DNA from: Isoetes taiwanensis | Taxonomy: Eukaryota; Streptophyta; Lycopodiopsida; Isoetales; Isoetaceae | Length of the DNA: 64,000 nt | Reading direction: 5' to 3' | NCBI GenBank assembly: GCA_021234155.1 | Contig: JAJEKV010000099.1 | Span: 1,326,297-1,390,296 of the forward strand | Shown: one piece after another, positions 24,419 to 35,623 of the stretch | Numbering within the stretch: position 1 is the stretch's first letter | Layout: each line of letters opens with the position of its first letter | Translations under genes and position numbers: made by a program | Notes under the pieces: model-generated | What the model saw: only the letters and a program-made list of their open reading frames with translations | The model's database searches: none | What the model was told of the DNA's origin: nothing

Positions 24419-25409
24419 GGGCTTCTATGCAAATCTTGCCCAATTAACTCTGAACTTTAAGGGATTTGCAATAAACATGTCACTAAGTGCTCATAATACG
24501 ATGCTGTGGAAACTTGCTTGCACTTATTCAGGAATCTAATTTGTAAGGATATCACTATTGCAACTATTTTTCAGTTGTACATTTGGAGCTTTGCACATTA
24601 GTATATTCCATGCCACATTTAAGTATGTTAAATAAGTCTTCTTATATCTGCAAAGCTTATGTATAACCTTTGCAAAGCTCAGCAGAGGAACTTTCAAGAC
24701 TCAAAAACAGTTTATTAGCGACAGTTTTGACAACCCATTGTGTTGGTGCAATGTATAATTTCGCACTTTACTTTATAGCTTATGCCATGAGAACATGCAA
24801 TTGGGTTCCACTCCTCATAAGTAGAATAAAGAGAACTTGCTAAATGTATATTGTTATAGAAGATGAACCGGGATAATGGTGTTGGGCTTTATTATTTATA
24901 TTGAAAATTGGAAGCTAAATAGCTAATAATGGAGTGACAAGAAAAGATAAGAGTATATATATCTGAACCAAATAGCAAGTAGATACACGGCAAGCCTATT
25001 TATACATGGTATTAGGAATAGGATGCACATAAAAGACATATTTGATCCGATTTATAGAAAATAAATATACATTGGAGAGTTTGAACATAAAAGCAAGCAA
25101 ATACAGAATGCACTGGTGGCAATGATATTGCACATTATTTTTCTAACATCAAGTTGTAACTCATATTGGTTTTGATTTCATGACATCGAAATGCAATATT
25201 CTCTTGCATTTTGCTCTCACAATTCAATGTTGTCATAGGAATCGGCTTTATAGAGTTCCTTGTGACAAGGGGTTTCACCTTTATAGGGATATGCAAGAAG
25301 ACTTGACCCAAGGTAGTGTACAATATTGTGATATGATAACACTTGATCCAGCTAGTTCATTGATTGATGGGTAGGTTCGATCAATGACACTGCCTCATCT
25401 TGCACTTTT
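24419..25409. other. No gene recognised
   Basis: AT-rich, about 990 bases between the minus-strand coiled-coil gene and the inverted-repeat element starting at 25410. It would contain the promoter of the minus-strand gene if that gene is real. No reading frame longer than about 60 codons stands out. Confidence 0.4.
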
Positions 25410-25440
25410 AACAAGGTGACGGTGCAAACGCACTAATGAC
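25410..25440 (+). repeat. Left terminal inverted repeat
   Basis: 31 bases, perfect inverted match to 28703-28733. The long perfect match suggests the element is younger than most of the retrotransposons here. Confidence 0.85.
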
Positions 25441-25637
25441 CTGTGGTGCAATTGCAGATTCCTTTTTCAAAAAAACGTAAATTCGGTATTTTTTACCTTT
25501 TTTAAAGAAAACGGGCACCAAAAAAAAATTCTCAGTCCAAAAAGTACACATTTAACAGAGGACGACGTTTTTTGCTCTAAGTCAAACTAAAGAACAGTAC
25601 TTTTTTAAAACATTAAAATGCAAGGGAAAAGAAAAAT

Positions 25638-26341
25638 GTCTATGCGCACATAGACATGACAGTATCAATTCAATTAATATCTCACAAAAAAAAATTTAAT
25701 ATCAAGGGGACATTTTTTTGCAGGAACTTTTTCTTCAGTATCAGAATCGATGAGCGTGTATAGTGTTTGGTGTGTAAAGCATTTGAGTGTTTTTCTATGC
25801 ATGTATAGCATTTGCCTATGCGTGCATAGACAAGCACAATTTATATTCCTTTAAAAACCCTAGGCTTGTGAAATAATCATGAAAAAGAGCTTTCGATAAG
25901 ATTTTTTTTGCCTACACGCAAGTAGATAATAAGTCCATATATACGACCATTATGCTGAGTACTGTGCTCATTCTAAGTACAAAGATTGTGTAATTTGAAA
26001 TGTCCCAAAATGGGTAACACCATAACATGCTATAACCCGATGAACATCCTCGATTTCTGGAATATTTTTCTCCTCCTCAAGCTTTTAAAGGTCTTCAAGA
26101 ATCTGCAATTGCACTTGTTTTTAAAAGCTTTCTTTGTCTATGCACAAGATAAAGTATTTTTTAAACATTGTTTTGTTTGTCTGTGTCTATGCGCGCATAG
26201 ACAAAGTTTTGTTTGTTTCTATGCGCGCATAGACAAAAGTTATTTAATTTCTCGTGTGCGCATAGGCAAAAGTTCTTTTGTTTGTGCTATGTGCGCATAG
26301 GCAATTGTTCTTTTGTTGTCCATCTCTATATGTGCATAGCC
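25638..26341. repeat. Left cluster of ATGCGCGCAT-type palindromes (eight copies)
   Basis: Copies at 25638-25655 (GTCTATGCGCACATAGAC), 25795-25808, 25814-25831, 26185-26202 (GTCTATGCGCGCATAGAC, a perfect 18-base palindrome), 26218-26233 (perfect), 26254-26267, 26286-26302 and about 26326-26341. The outer bases vary in a compensated way, keeping the two halves complementary in several copies. This looks like a binding site or hairpin under selection or gene conversion. Confidence 0.8.
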
Positions 26342-27825
26342 ATCACATTCCCACTTATGCTAGGTTGTCTAGACTTGTTTAGTTGTCACTTAAGTATACA
26401 AAACCTGTTGATTCCCAAATTATAGACACCTGCAAGCAGTCAAGCATGATCCAATTGAAATTTAAAACGTAAATTAAGAACACATCTCAAGAACAACCTT
26501 GCTCATATGTGTATGGGCCAATATGCAAAACGTTGCAAAAGGGCATGGAGAACATCGAGGCACTGGCAGAAATTAACCTCCCAAACAAAGTCTATACCCT
26601 GTAATTGGTGATCCAATTGCTGAAATTCAACTGCTATATTTTTGTGAGAATTCATAAAAGATTATTAATTTCTATATTCCCTTACAAGTAAGATTCTAAA
26701 AATGCTTCCAGAAAGAAGCAATTGTTCCAAAAACAGGGCAAGTATACATATCTGGCTCTAGAAATTGCTTGCAAAGAAAAGAAGTCACTCGAATTATCTT
26801 AAAAATTTACCTCAAGTACTTGCAAAAGCACCAAAATCCACCTGCAAAATCACCTTCCAAATCACCTTAAAACTCTATTTACAAAAGAGAAAGGAACAAA
26901 TTCATCTGCAAAATTGTCCCATACATGCTTTTCCATAAGATTTCAGAGTCGAAATTGCAAAATTTTCAAATCATACAGAAATCTTCTTACCTCTGCAAGT
27001 AAGACTGGAATGTGAACACGTTAAGCTTCATACAAAAATATAAAATCACGTTAAGTTAGAGAAATGTTGAAATAACATGCAGATATAATCATGCTGCACA
27101 AGCTCTGGTTGCAAGAGCTTTGATGCAAGATTGCGTCCTGCAAAGCATTTTCTCTCTATCTATATCTATCTATCTCTAGAACTGATTTATTAATGGTGTG
27201 AAGCACGCAAAGCTTCCGAATAGCCAGAAATGTTTCGAAATAGCCACAAATGTAAGCAGCCATAGCCCAAAAGGGGATCTCTAACACAGATTAGAAACAG
27301 AAAGGACAAAGGAAAAATAAGAGGAAAAGAAGAAGATAAAGGCAGTAGAGGATTCGAACCTCCAAACCCACAGACCGATTCAACCTGCCATTGAAGCAAA
27401 CTTTAGTATTTTCATATGTCTTCCTGTTATATTCTGTAACCTTCTTGTCCTATAACTTCTACAAATAATCTACCTATTTTCTAGTTTGTGTTAGTAACGG
27501 TTCAACTTTTCTACATCCACCTTCCATATGCTTCTAATTCTTGCTTCCTGTGAATGAACTGATAGATTTGGCAGTTTGAAAGAAGCTTGGCCGACCTTGG
27601 CGACCAGATAAATATTTGCCGACCTGATATGACCTGATAGGGTTTGAAAAACTTACTTTTATAGTGCCAAATCCATCTTGGGGTTGCAATCAAACGCAAA
27701 GATCTGCTGCATCTCGAACTCTGGTGCAAAACTCCGGCTGGGCTGCATCTCGAACACAAAAACAAAAGCAGAAAGCCGAGTTTTAGACGAAAATGGCAAA
27801 CACATAGAAAAAAAAAGGTATCATT

Positions 27826-28088
27826 CCTATGCGCGCATAGGACAACTCCAAACTTTGCCCATGCGCGCATGGGCACTACCTACCAAAGTTTCTCCGGACC
27901 TACTTATTTTTCCCCGAACCTACTTGTTTTTCATGCCCAACCTACTTGTTTCTATTCCGAACCTCTTCACGCGGACCATCCCTAAAACCATGCGACATAT
28001 TATCTTTTGATATCCCTTTAGGATCCCTGCGATGCGCACATGGCATTTTTTTGTTTTTTTTTTTGTGCCTTGCCCATGCGCGCATAGC
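27826..28088. repeat. Right cluster of ATGCGCGCAT-type palindromes (four copies)
   Basis: Copies at 27826-27841 (CCTATGCGCGCATAGG), 27857-27874 (GCCCATGCGCGCATGGGC), 28029-28044 and 28072-28088. The first two are perfect palindromes whose flanks differ from each other but pair within themselves (CCTAT/ATAGG against GCCCAT/ATGGGC). Confidence 0.8.
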
Positions 28089-28702
28089 ATGTGTGATGCT
28101 CCTTGAGCAATAAAAAATGCATGCTGTTCCATTTTAATGTTTTTGCTTTTAAAATTTGTCAAGAATTTGCTGGTTGTTTCATTTTGCCACTTTTTGAATG
28201 TGTCCCAAAAACAACTAAATTAGATTATTATTTTTCTGCCTAAAATGGGGATGTCAAATTAACAAGACGCCAACTTTTTGGTAATTTTGACCCCTAAAAT
28301 AGCTACCAAATTCGTAAATTTAGGGTCCTTTTTTTAATTGACCCCCCAAAAGTAGCTGAATTTAAGGGTATTTTAGGGAATCTTTGAAAGATGCTTTTTA
28401 TTAGTGGGTTAAAGCATGGAGGTGGGGGACACTTTTTGTGTCAGCGATACATGGTGCTTAGTGGGTGCTTTTTTTGACATTTTTTTTGTATTTTCGAAAA
28501 ATATTTTTATTTTATTTTTTTTTTGATATTTTTCCCTGAAACGCATTAGTATTACGCCTCGGAATACAAAATTTCAGCCTCAATGGAGTTATAGAAAAAA
28601 AGATAAAAATAAATAAGTTTTCCAGCACTGGGTGCTTAGGGGTTGCTTGACTGGCATGAAAATGCCCCCCAGCTCCATGCTTTCACCCTAGTACAAACGC
28701 AA

Positions 28703-28733
28703 GTCATTAGTGCGTTTGCACCGTCACCTTGTT
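28703..28733 (-). repeat. Right terminal inverted repeat
   Basis: Reads GTCATTAGTGCGTTTGCACC then GTCACCTTGTT, the reverse complement of the left terminus at 25410. Confidence 0.85.
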
Positions 28734-30994
28734 TTTTACACTAACTGCGACGTTGATCGAGAAACGAACTAGGATACTGCTTCAACATGTATATATATCT
28801 AACGTTAGGCCTTTACAACCTTCAAGGAGGTGGATGCATTATGGCATAGAGAATGTTGACTTATAGAATGCAGTAATAACATTTTTGTGGATGGTGTTTA
28901 TGAGATTCCACTTTACACCCTTTATAAAACATCCCCAACTAGCATTTTCAAATATTCTATTTGTTCCTACTTAATTTCTTCATTTGAATGTTGAGTTTTC
29001 CAACACATTTCTATTAGAATCATACATTTATGCACTTCCACAACCTGTGAATTCACAAGCGCCCATGACGAATGATGGCTGGGATCGCCGGGCACACATT
29101 TCTAGTATTTCTTACTTCTATATGAGTTGTGTATTTCTTGTGTTTTAGAGCCAACTTATGCCTTGAAAATTACATTCAAATTAAGCATATTGTAAATTTT
29201 GCAAGGAATGTCCTCAAAATAACTTACAAATTGAAATGACCACAACTCAATACAATTTTTTATCATCACATTGTAACTTCTGTATTGCTTATTTTTCATC
29301 GTGTTTTGTGTAATCTCAACAAATATTCATCTATATTAAACAATTCCTAATTAACAAAGGACATTTAGACTGCACTCACTTGAATAAACAATGGTGCGCC
29401 TCCTACAGTCCTTAAATAATAAGGTACTTGTATAAATAGATAGATGCTCGTGTTCCGTTTGAGACTATCAAACCTAGCAAAGAACAACCATATCAATTTC
29501 GTTGCTCCCGAATTTAATAATTGGATGGAGAATCTCTCTAGTTATTTGCATTAACTCTATTCAATTTGTCCCCTATAATGATACTATAACTTCACATTTT
29601 CTATGACATAACTTTGGAAAGGTATAAATGGACGTCCACATACATTCAAAGTCCTTCCAGACTTGAGATTTATTTTTAAAATCCCTATTATTGAGAAAAC
29701 AAACTTGCAGATCCAAAATTATAGTCCTGGAATTGACTTTCTTGAATGCTCCTCTTATTTTCAAGATTTTGAACCATATCCTAGCTGATTAAAACTCACC
29801 AAAAAAAAAAAAAAAAAAAAATCTCTCTCCATTTTTTATTTTTGCCTAAAAGTTTGTGCATTTCTTCCTACTACTTTTCTTGACACATTTGGTCAAAACT
29901 TTCGCCTCTAGCTTCCGACCGAGTTTCAGTGCTTCTCTCATTTTTCTTCAAGGAAAGGTAGCATGTTTCACAGTTTGTCCCCTGGATTGATCACTCTAAG
30001 TGATCTGGAGGTCCTAACCACAACTGTAGTAGCTTCTCTTCGCTGAGGTTGATCTGATAGCCAGGAATCCTGTCAACACCTTGTACATGCAATCGCATTC
30101 AACAATGTCTGACCTAGTACATGCGATTGCATTCAACTGAAAACATTTATTCTGCACTGCGGATCCACTAGGTTTTGGACTAACTCCAAATTGGTTTTCT
30201 CCATGTGTTAAATGGTTAGATGATCTCAACATCTAGGTTTCCCAGTTGTAACAACGAGGAGCAATGGGATGGGAAATGGAGTGCCCAGGAAATCTTGGAG
30301 GACCAATGTTATTATCACAAACTCAAACTTTCCAATTTTTTCACCCAACAGCCCTACGCAAATTTCTATTTATCTATAAGTTGTACTCAATAGCTATGTA
30401 GTCAATCGATTAGCTAGTAAAATAAAGGAATGGAGCAAGCATAGAACACGTATGCACAATTCTACCTACATGACATCCCTACTCCAATAGAAAAGGCAAT
30501 AGATTCCAAGCTCAAACAAATTTATACCAATAGCTAAATGCCAAACGCCAAACAATAATCCCACTAATATGTTCTTTTTTTGGTTTGCCCGAAGGGCATA
30601 CCCGACATTGTGTTGTTCATGGAATATTTTGTGAATATATGGAATTAATGGCTTAGATGGATTAGTTGAAAGGAATGAGAGGAGCATATGCCAGATTGAA
30701 GGCGACATATAGTAGAAAAAAAAGATGTTGAATTCACTGTTTGTTGCCTAAACGGGCTCGAAGGGATATCCGTCGGAACTTGCAGATTGCATGAACCGAC
30801 GCCTTGATGAGAGAAAGGATGCAGGCCCATCTCTTCCGACCCTCATGTACCCGACAGGAGTTCTGGGGCCTACCCTTAACTCTGTTTTGAAAGACCTTGT
30901 AGGTATTCTTGAAAGCTTTGAATTATGTTATCTTCATATTATCCCTTTAATTTACAGTGTGGTAATGCAGGGTAAAGTAGTATGGCAAATAAAG
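28734..30994. other. No gene recognised; A-run and short repeats
   Basis: An A-run of about 20 at 29801-29820 follows AACTCACC and could be the tail of a retroposed sequence, although no coding part is visible before it. A 21-base word GTACATGC(A/G)AT(C/T)GCATTCAAC occurs twice, at 30083-30103 and 30117-30137. A minus-strand frame covers this pair (30014-30232) but has no recognisable homology. The stretch up to 30994 may include the upstream part of the thymidine kinase gene; an open plus-strand frame begins at 30791. Confidence 0.4.
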
Positions 30995-31108
30995 CGACTT
31001 AGCTGGAGAGGTGCATATTATTTTAGACCCAATATTTGCAGGAAAGACTACAACACTGTTAAACAAAGTAGATGAAGAATCATGGACAGGAAGATTAGTT
31101 AAACAAAG

Positions 31109-31694
31109 CTACAAAATGGAAATAGGGTCTCGCAATTGTTATCGGCGCGTGCATTTTTTCGCACGCCGCGTGGCAAGCCCCCTCCATTGCGGAATGGAAG
31201 TTGGGTTAACCCATTCACTTTGATCGGTCACGGCTTTTTAGGTTTAGGTTTTGTGTTTTATTTTTGAGTCGTCGTGTCACGCACCTCTTTCGTGAGAGCT
31301 CTAAGCAAGTGTCGGATCAATCTGGGATCAATCAAACCGGTCTTGGGATCAATCTAAGCGGTCTTGGGATTCGCATGTGCCCGGATCTCCGAGGTTTTCT
31401 TTGCAGCTTGACACTTATTCTTCGCAGTGTCATGGGAGTTTTGAGGTTTTAATGGCGGGTTTTCTTCAAGCAGATCGTAACTCAATTGTAGCTCACGGGT
31501 TTGAGTTCTTCGCAACTCTGGGTTTAGGTAAAGTTTGCCGGATTTGAGTGCAAACCTTCTGCCAAATCTTCTGTTGCTGGATCGTAAACTTCTGTTTTTG
31601 TTCTCAGATTCTAAACTTCATTCTTTTGTTTACCCTCTATTTTCTCTGCCGGATCTTAAAGCTCTCCAAGGCCTCCCCTATTTCCATTTTGTAG
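31109..31694. repeat. 586-bp segment bounded by 19-bp inverted repeats, in a thymidine kinase intron
   Basis: CTACAAAATGGAAATAGGG at 31109-31127 is the exact reverse complement of 31676-31694. The right end runs on into a separate hairpin, GGGGAATGGAGG-TTGGT-CCTCCATTCCCC (31694-31722). Sequences resembling the ends (CCATTTTGTA, CCCCTACAAAATGG) recur at 57553-57566 and 58017-58029, so this is probably a small repeat family. No target duplication is readable and no gene is present inside. Confidence 0.6.
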
Positions 31695-31844
31695 GGGAAT
31701 GGAGGTTGGTCCTCCATTCCCCTATACATTAGATCAATTGAAAGAATTAGGTGTAGAAATCAGCGTAAATTAATGAACCCTTTTTTTAGGAGGGTGTTAA
31801 TGGTCAAATCTGTAAAGGATACCAAGTATGGTGAAGGAGCAATT

Positions 31845-34800
31845 AGGGGTGGCCACATGGCCACTTTTTCGCATTTTTTCAAACCCATGCCCCTAAAATG
31901 TGGAGGTCATTGGGGGTGGGGACCATCCATGTAATCGGAGGCCCTTTTTCTATATTCCAATTTTGCGGAAGGAGAGGGGTAACCAGGAACTCTGATCAGA
32001 ACGACGATTCTCGACGATTCTGATCAAACATAAGAGAACGGCGAAATTCGATTCTCACCATCAGAGGAGAAGGAATTGAAAATTGAAAGCTCACGATTTG
32101 CTCACGATTTGCAACTTCGGATTTGCTCACGATTCCAGGTATTTTAATTTCTGGCATTCAGGAGATACTTAGGTTAATGGATTAGATAAACTTAGGCATT
32201 CCAAGATAAAGCCAAATGCTGATGCAGATTTGGAAGCCAAAGGCCAAGCTTGACAGGTTAGATTTGCCAAGCTTGACAGGTTAGATTTGCTACTTTGGCT
32301 GTTTTATACAGTAAATTTGTATCGTTCAATCACTTATGCACTTGGTAAATTTGTGTCTGTTCTAACAATGGCACATTCTGTCTGTTAAACATTTTGTCTG
32401 CATGTTTTCTATTTTTCCATACTTCTGAACTTTTAGCTTGCATACACCTATTTTCCGAACTTCTGGACTTTTGATAACTTGCATTCAACTTTAACTGCAA
32501 CCCAGAAATTTCATTTAGCAAAGAGACTTCTTTGGGTTTGCAGCTCCAAAATTCTAATAAGTACCTAATTCAGAGATACAACCTAGGGTAATGCTGCATT
32601 GTCAATACTAAACCCTTTTGTGTTTACAGCAAGTGATGTTTACAGCGTCCTTTTGTTGGAGCTTACCATATTCAATCATGCATGATGTAAAACGATTCAG
32701 AGGATTCTGAATTCGAAGAGTATTTAACAGGCTGGCTCGTAGTAGCGAATATTTTACTTAGCAAGCAGCTTCACAATAGCAAGAATCACTTTTTATCTTT
32801 CTGTATATGCCTTCTGCCAGAAAACTTGTCCAAGATATCCAGTTAATGTTCTGTGTCTGCTCAAATCATATGCAAAAAGCTGTTATTACTATGAAGGACA
32901 TTAAATTGATCTTTTTCTCCTCTGCTGCTATATGTTGCTTAATCCTATATGTTGCTTAATCCTATATTTTGCCTCCAAAATCTGCTGTTATGTGCTAGAT
33001 GATGAGGCATGTTTTAAAACTGTGTTCCAGCAAATAGGCCTAGCATCTCCTAGAATAGGCCTAGTCATGTCCTTTCTAGTACATGACTCTGCCTATTCAA
33101 TAAGGGATTGGATCACACGTATTGATGGATGTTGTGGTTAAACTGTGGCTTATGGAAGCCTGCTAAACTGTGACTAAACCATGACTGTAAGTCCCTCCTT
33201 TTGAATACACTTGGAAAACTGTTTTAGTTCTGGTTCTCTGAAGACAGAAATAATGTTTGCTTGCAAGGAATTAACGCAATGTATACACATAGATGCTTCG
33301 GCTGATTTCTATACATTAAATAGAAACATGAAATGATTCATGGGTTAACTGTTTAATGCGATTTAGAACATAACAGAAAGAAATATTCTCTATGGATTTA
33401 TGCAATAACTAGAATAGATGCATATATCTAAGTGTTGAGACAATGGAAAAAGGGAGCTCTAAGAATATTCTGCCAGCAGGTGTGAATCGACTTTATAAGC
33501 ATTGTTATCCTATCTGTTGCATAGTGTACAGCACAATTAATTTTCACCCATGTCATATTGTGGGCATTTAAACACAGAAGCCAGCAAAACATGAGACATC
33601 AGGAACATGAGACATTAGAACTAGGTCCAACCTTTACAATAGAAAATGCTTGACACATTGTTGTCTGGAGAAACAAACAACGGTCTCTGGAAATGTATCT
33701 CTTTTGACATTCTTGCAAGTATTGTGATTTAAGTATTGAAGAATAAAACCCATGCACCATCTCACAAAACCTTACTGAACAAAACCTTATGAGACAAAGT
33801 TACAATTGACAAAGGTTGTAGATTTTAATATTTGCTGCACAAAGTTACAATTGACAACCCTGTAAGTTACAATTGTAGATAGGCACATTAACCGATTTGG
33901 AATGCATTTTAAGACATATCATTATGGCTTGTGATAGTCAGAAACCTACAGAGCTGTGCTTTCACTGGAAGCATACCAGCTGCAATCGGTAATTTGGGGA
34001 GTCTCGCATTTTTGTCATTCTCAAATATAAAATTACTCCACACAGATTAGTGAACTCTTTGAATAGCCAAAAAGTCAAATGAGTTCACAACAGCAGAAGT
34101 ATGGGTGCACCACAACTACATGCCTGTAGTCTAATATTAAGCTTTTAAATTTAATATATGCTGCTGGTAGTGCACATATGTCATTCCTTCTTGGTTGCTT
34201 TTCAGATGACAAGTATTTACACCAATTCAAACAGCTCGAGTGACATGTATTAACCACATAAATAAATATTTTCCTCACAACAGCATGCAAGGAAATTAAT
34301 GAATAAGCAGCCAGCCTGCAGATGCAGCAACACTGTTGATGATGCCACAAAGCACTAGTTGCAAAATTTTGTATGGTTTTAGATACTTGCAACCTCTATG
34401 TGGTCTCTGGTGGCTCATTTGCTGGTCTCATCACCATCTCCAAAGATTCGTGGTAAGTGTCTCTGCAGTTCTCTTCCCTTCATCATAACAGCTGCGCACA
34501 CCTGCAATTTGCTAAGACATATTTACAGCATTTAGGCAACTATTGAAATTAGTAGTTTATATATTCAATCTATTGAAATTAAACATTCTAATGATACATT
34601 AGAAGCTGAAATCCCCAATTATCTTAGATCCAAAAAAGTGAAGAGCAGTGAAGAGCATTTCACACCTACCTCAATAATTTGGACGTCTTCCATCCCATTT
34701 TGGCCATCCAATTGTTGCATAGAATTGGAGCTCACATATAGAAGCTTGCATCCCTGCACAGAAACAGATCCAAATAATAAACAAATGCTTAGCATGCTTA

Positions 34801-35230
34801 CAGATGCATTTCTGTAAGATGCATTTTTATTTGCTGCCAACACAAATATGTGCAAGATTGAACATTTAGCCCAAAAGCACGAATTTTTATGATAAATACC
34901 TCTTGTTCTTGGAAGTTTGACATTGTTTTATGCATCCAGCTGATCTTTAAGACAAAATCTGCAACAAAATAGTGAATTCGAATGAAAAGATCCAAAAATC
35001 TTCAGCAATTTTGCTTTCAAGCAACCGCAATGTGTTCTGCCCTTTATTCCGATGCCTCCCCTGCAATTCTGATGCCTCCCCTGCAAGCTCTAGTCTCCAC
35101 GCATCTGGTCTGGCGAATTCCTCTGAAACTCCACCGGAGGTAAACGGGGGTAAGAACCCCTCTAGTATAAAATCGGTATACGGTAGAGGTATACGAGAGA
35201 GGTGCAACATTGTTGCATGTGGCCACCCCT
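31845..35230. mobile_element. 3386-bp DNA transposon with 15-bp inverted repeats and ATT target duplication
   Basis: The left end AGGGGTGGCCACATG (31845-31859) and right end CATGTGGCCACCCCT (35216-35230) are perfect inverted repeats. ATT stands on both sides (31842-31844 and 35231-35233), and removing the element plus one ATT rejoins a thymidine kinase exon in frame. That fixes the ends to the base. I find no transposase frame inside, so it is non-autonomous. Internally it holds a 23-bp exact tandem duplication (32243-32288), repeated GCTCACGATTTG words near 32090-32130, and repeated GATGCCTCCCCTGCAA words near 35051-35090. A 3-bp target duplication fits some plant groups, but the ends are not CACTA and the target is not TTA/TAA, so I leave the superfamily open. 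Confidence 0.8.
32243..32288 (+). repeat. 23-bp exact tandem duplication
   Basis: GCCAAGCTTGACAGGTTAGA followed by TTT is repeated back to back. It lies inside the 31845-35230 element. Likely replication slippage. Confidence 0.8.
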
Positions 35231-35262
35231 ATTGTATCGCACGATGGACTAAGATGTTTCTG

Positions 35263-35623
35263 GAATCAAATAAGTCTTTAGCTTACAACATTGTTGCAGT
35301 TATGAACTTGCACATGCAATGGTGCCTAAGATGGTGTAATTTGCTACTTGAATAGTTTTAGGCCTCCATTTTCATAAACTCCACCGCATTCACAATCTAG
35401 GTCTAAGATTTAACTAGGGTTTAGAGGGCAACCCTCTATTGCGTCAGCAACTTGTTTTTTTTGTTTGTTTAAGGCCACATTCGAAGCAAATATATTGCCC
35501 GCTATCATTGTTTATGTGTGCCATTTCAACGCATATTGTTCGCATTGAAGACCTATCCAGGAAACCATTGCTGAAATTTCAGAAATATTGGCGGGCACTT
35601 CAACGTAGTAAAGAACACTCTAG
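35263..35623. other. Short intergenic stretch between two converging genes
   Basis: It lies between the end of the thymidine kinase fragment and the ABCD2 stop codon. No motif stands out; the 3' untranslated region of the ABCD2 gene should be here. Confidence 0.4.

Larger units (their letters stand above)
25410..28733. mobile_element. 3.3-kb non-autonomous DNA element with 31-bp terminal inverted repeats and palindrome clusters
   Basis: 25410-25440 (AACAAGGTGACGGTGC, then AAACGCACTAATGAC) is the exact reverse complement of 28703-28733. Between them I find no transposase frame. Instead there are about twelve copies of a short palindrome around ATGCGCGCAT, in two clusters near the two ends (25638-26341 and 27826-28088) with none in the 1.5 kb between. 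The element sits in T-runs, so the target duplication cannot be read (TTTT is possible). Terminal inverted repeats plus subterminal motif arrays are the layout of several plant DNA transposon groups, where the transposase binds the subterminal repeats. Superfamily not assigned. Confidence 0.7.
30995..35262 (+). pseudogene. TK1-type thymidine kinase fragment, split by transposons
   Basis: Thymidine kinase phosphorylates thymidine in dTTP salvage. Exon-like sequence at 30995-31093 reads GEVHII, then D-P-I-F-A-G-K-T (31026-31049), then TTTLLNKV-EESWTGR, which is the P-loop region of TK1-type enzymes. A TTTTTTTAG acceptor near 31788 leads to RVLMVKSVKDTKYGEGAI (31790-31844), the next conserved block. 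A 3386-bp inverted-repeat element then interrupts the codon series. After it, at 35231-35262, the frame continues IVSHDGLR, matching the following TK1 block exactly in phase once one ATT copy is removed. The gene stops there: no lasso or zinc-binding C-terminal part follows before the ABCD2 gene. The first P-loop Gly is Asp here. It is clearly dead in this form. Confidence 0.75.

Noticed and set aside
27335-27400. tRNA-like sequence on the minus strand (GGAGGTTCGAATCCTCT, a T-arm with loop)
   Set aside because: Only the T-arm is convincing. I cannot fold a matching acceptor stem, D-arm and anticodon arm, so it is at most a tRNA-derived fragment (as in a SINE) or chance.
29801-29820. A-run as evidence of a retroposed gene
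   Set aside because: No coding or repeat sequence homologous to a known element precedes it, and no flanking duplication is visible.
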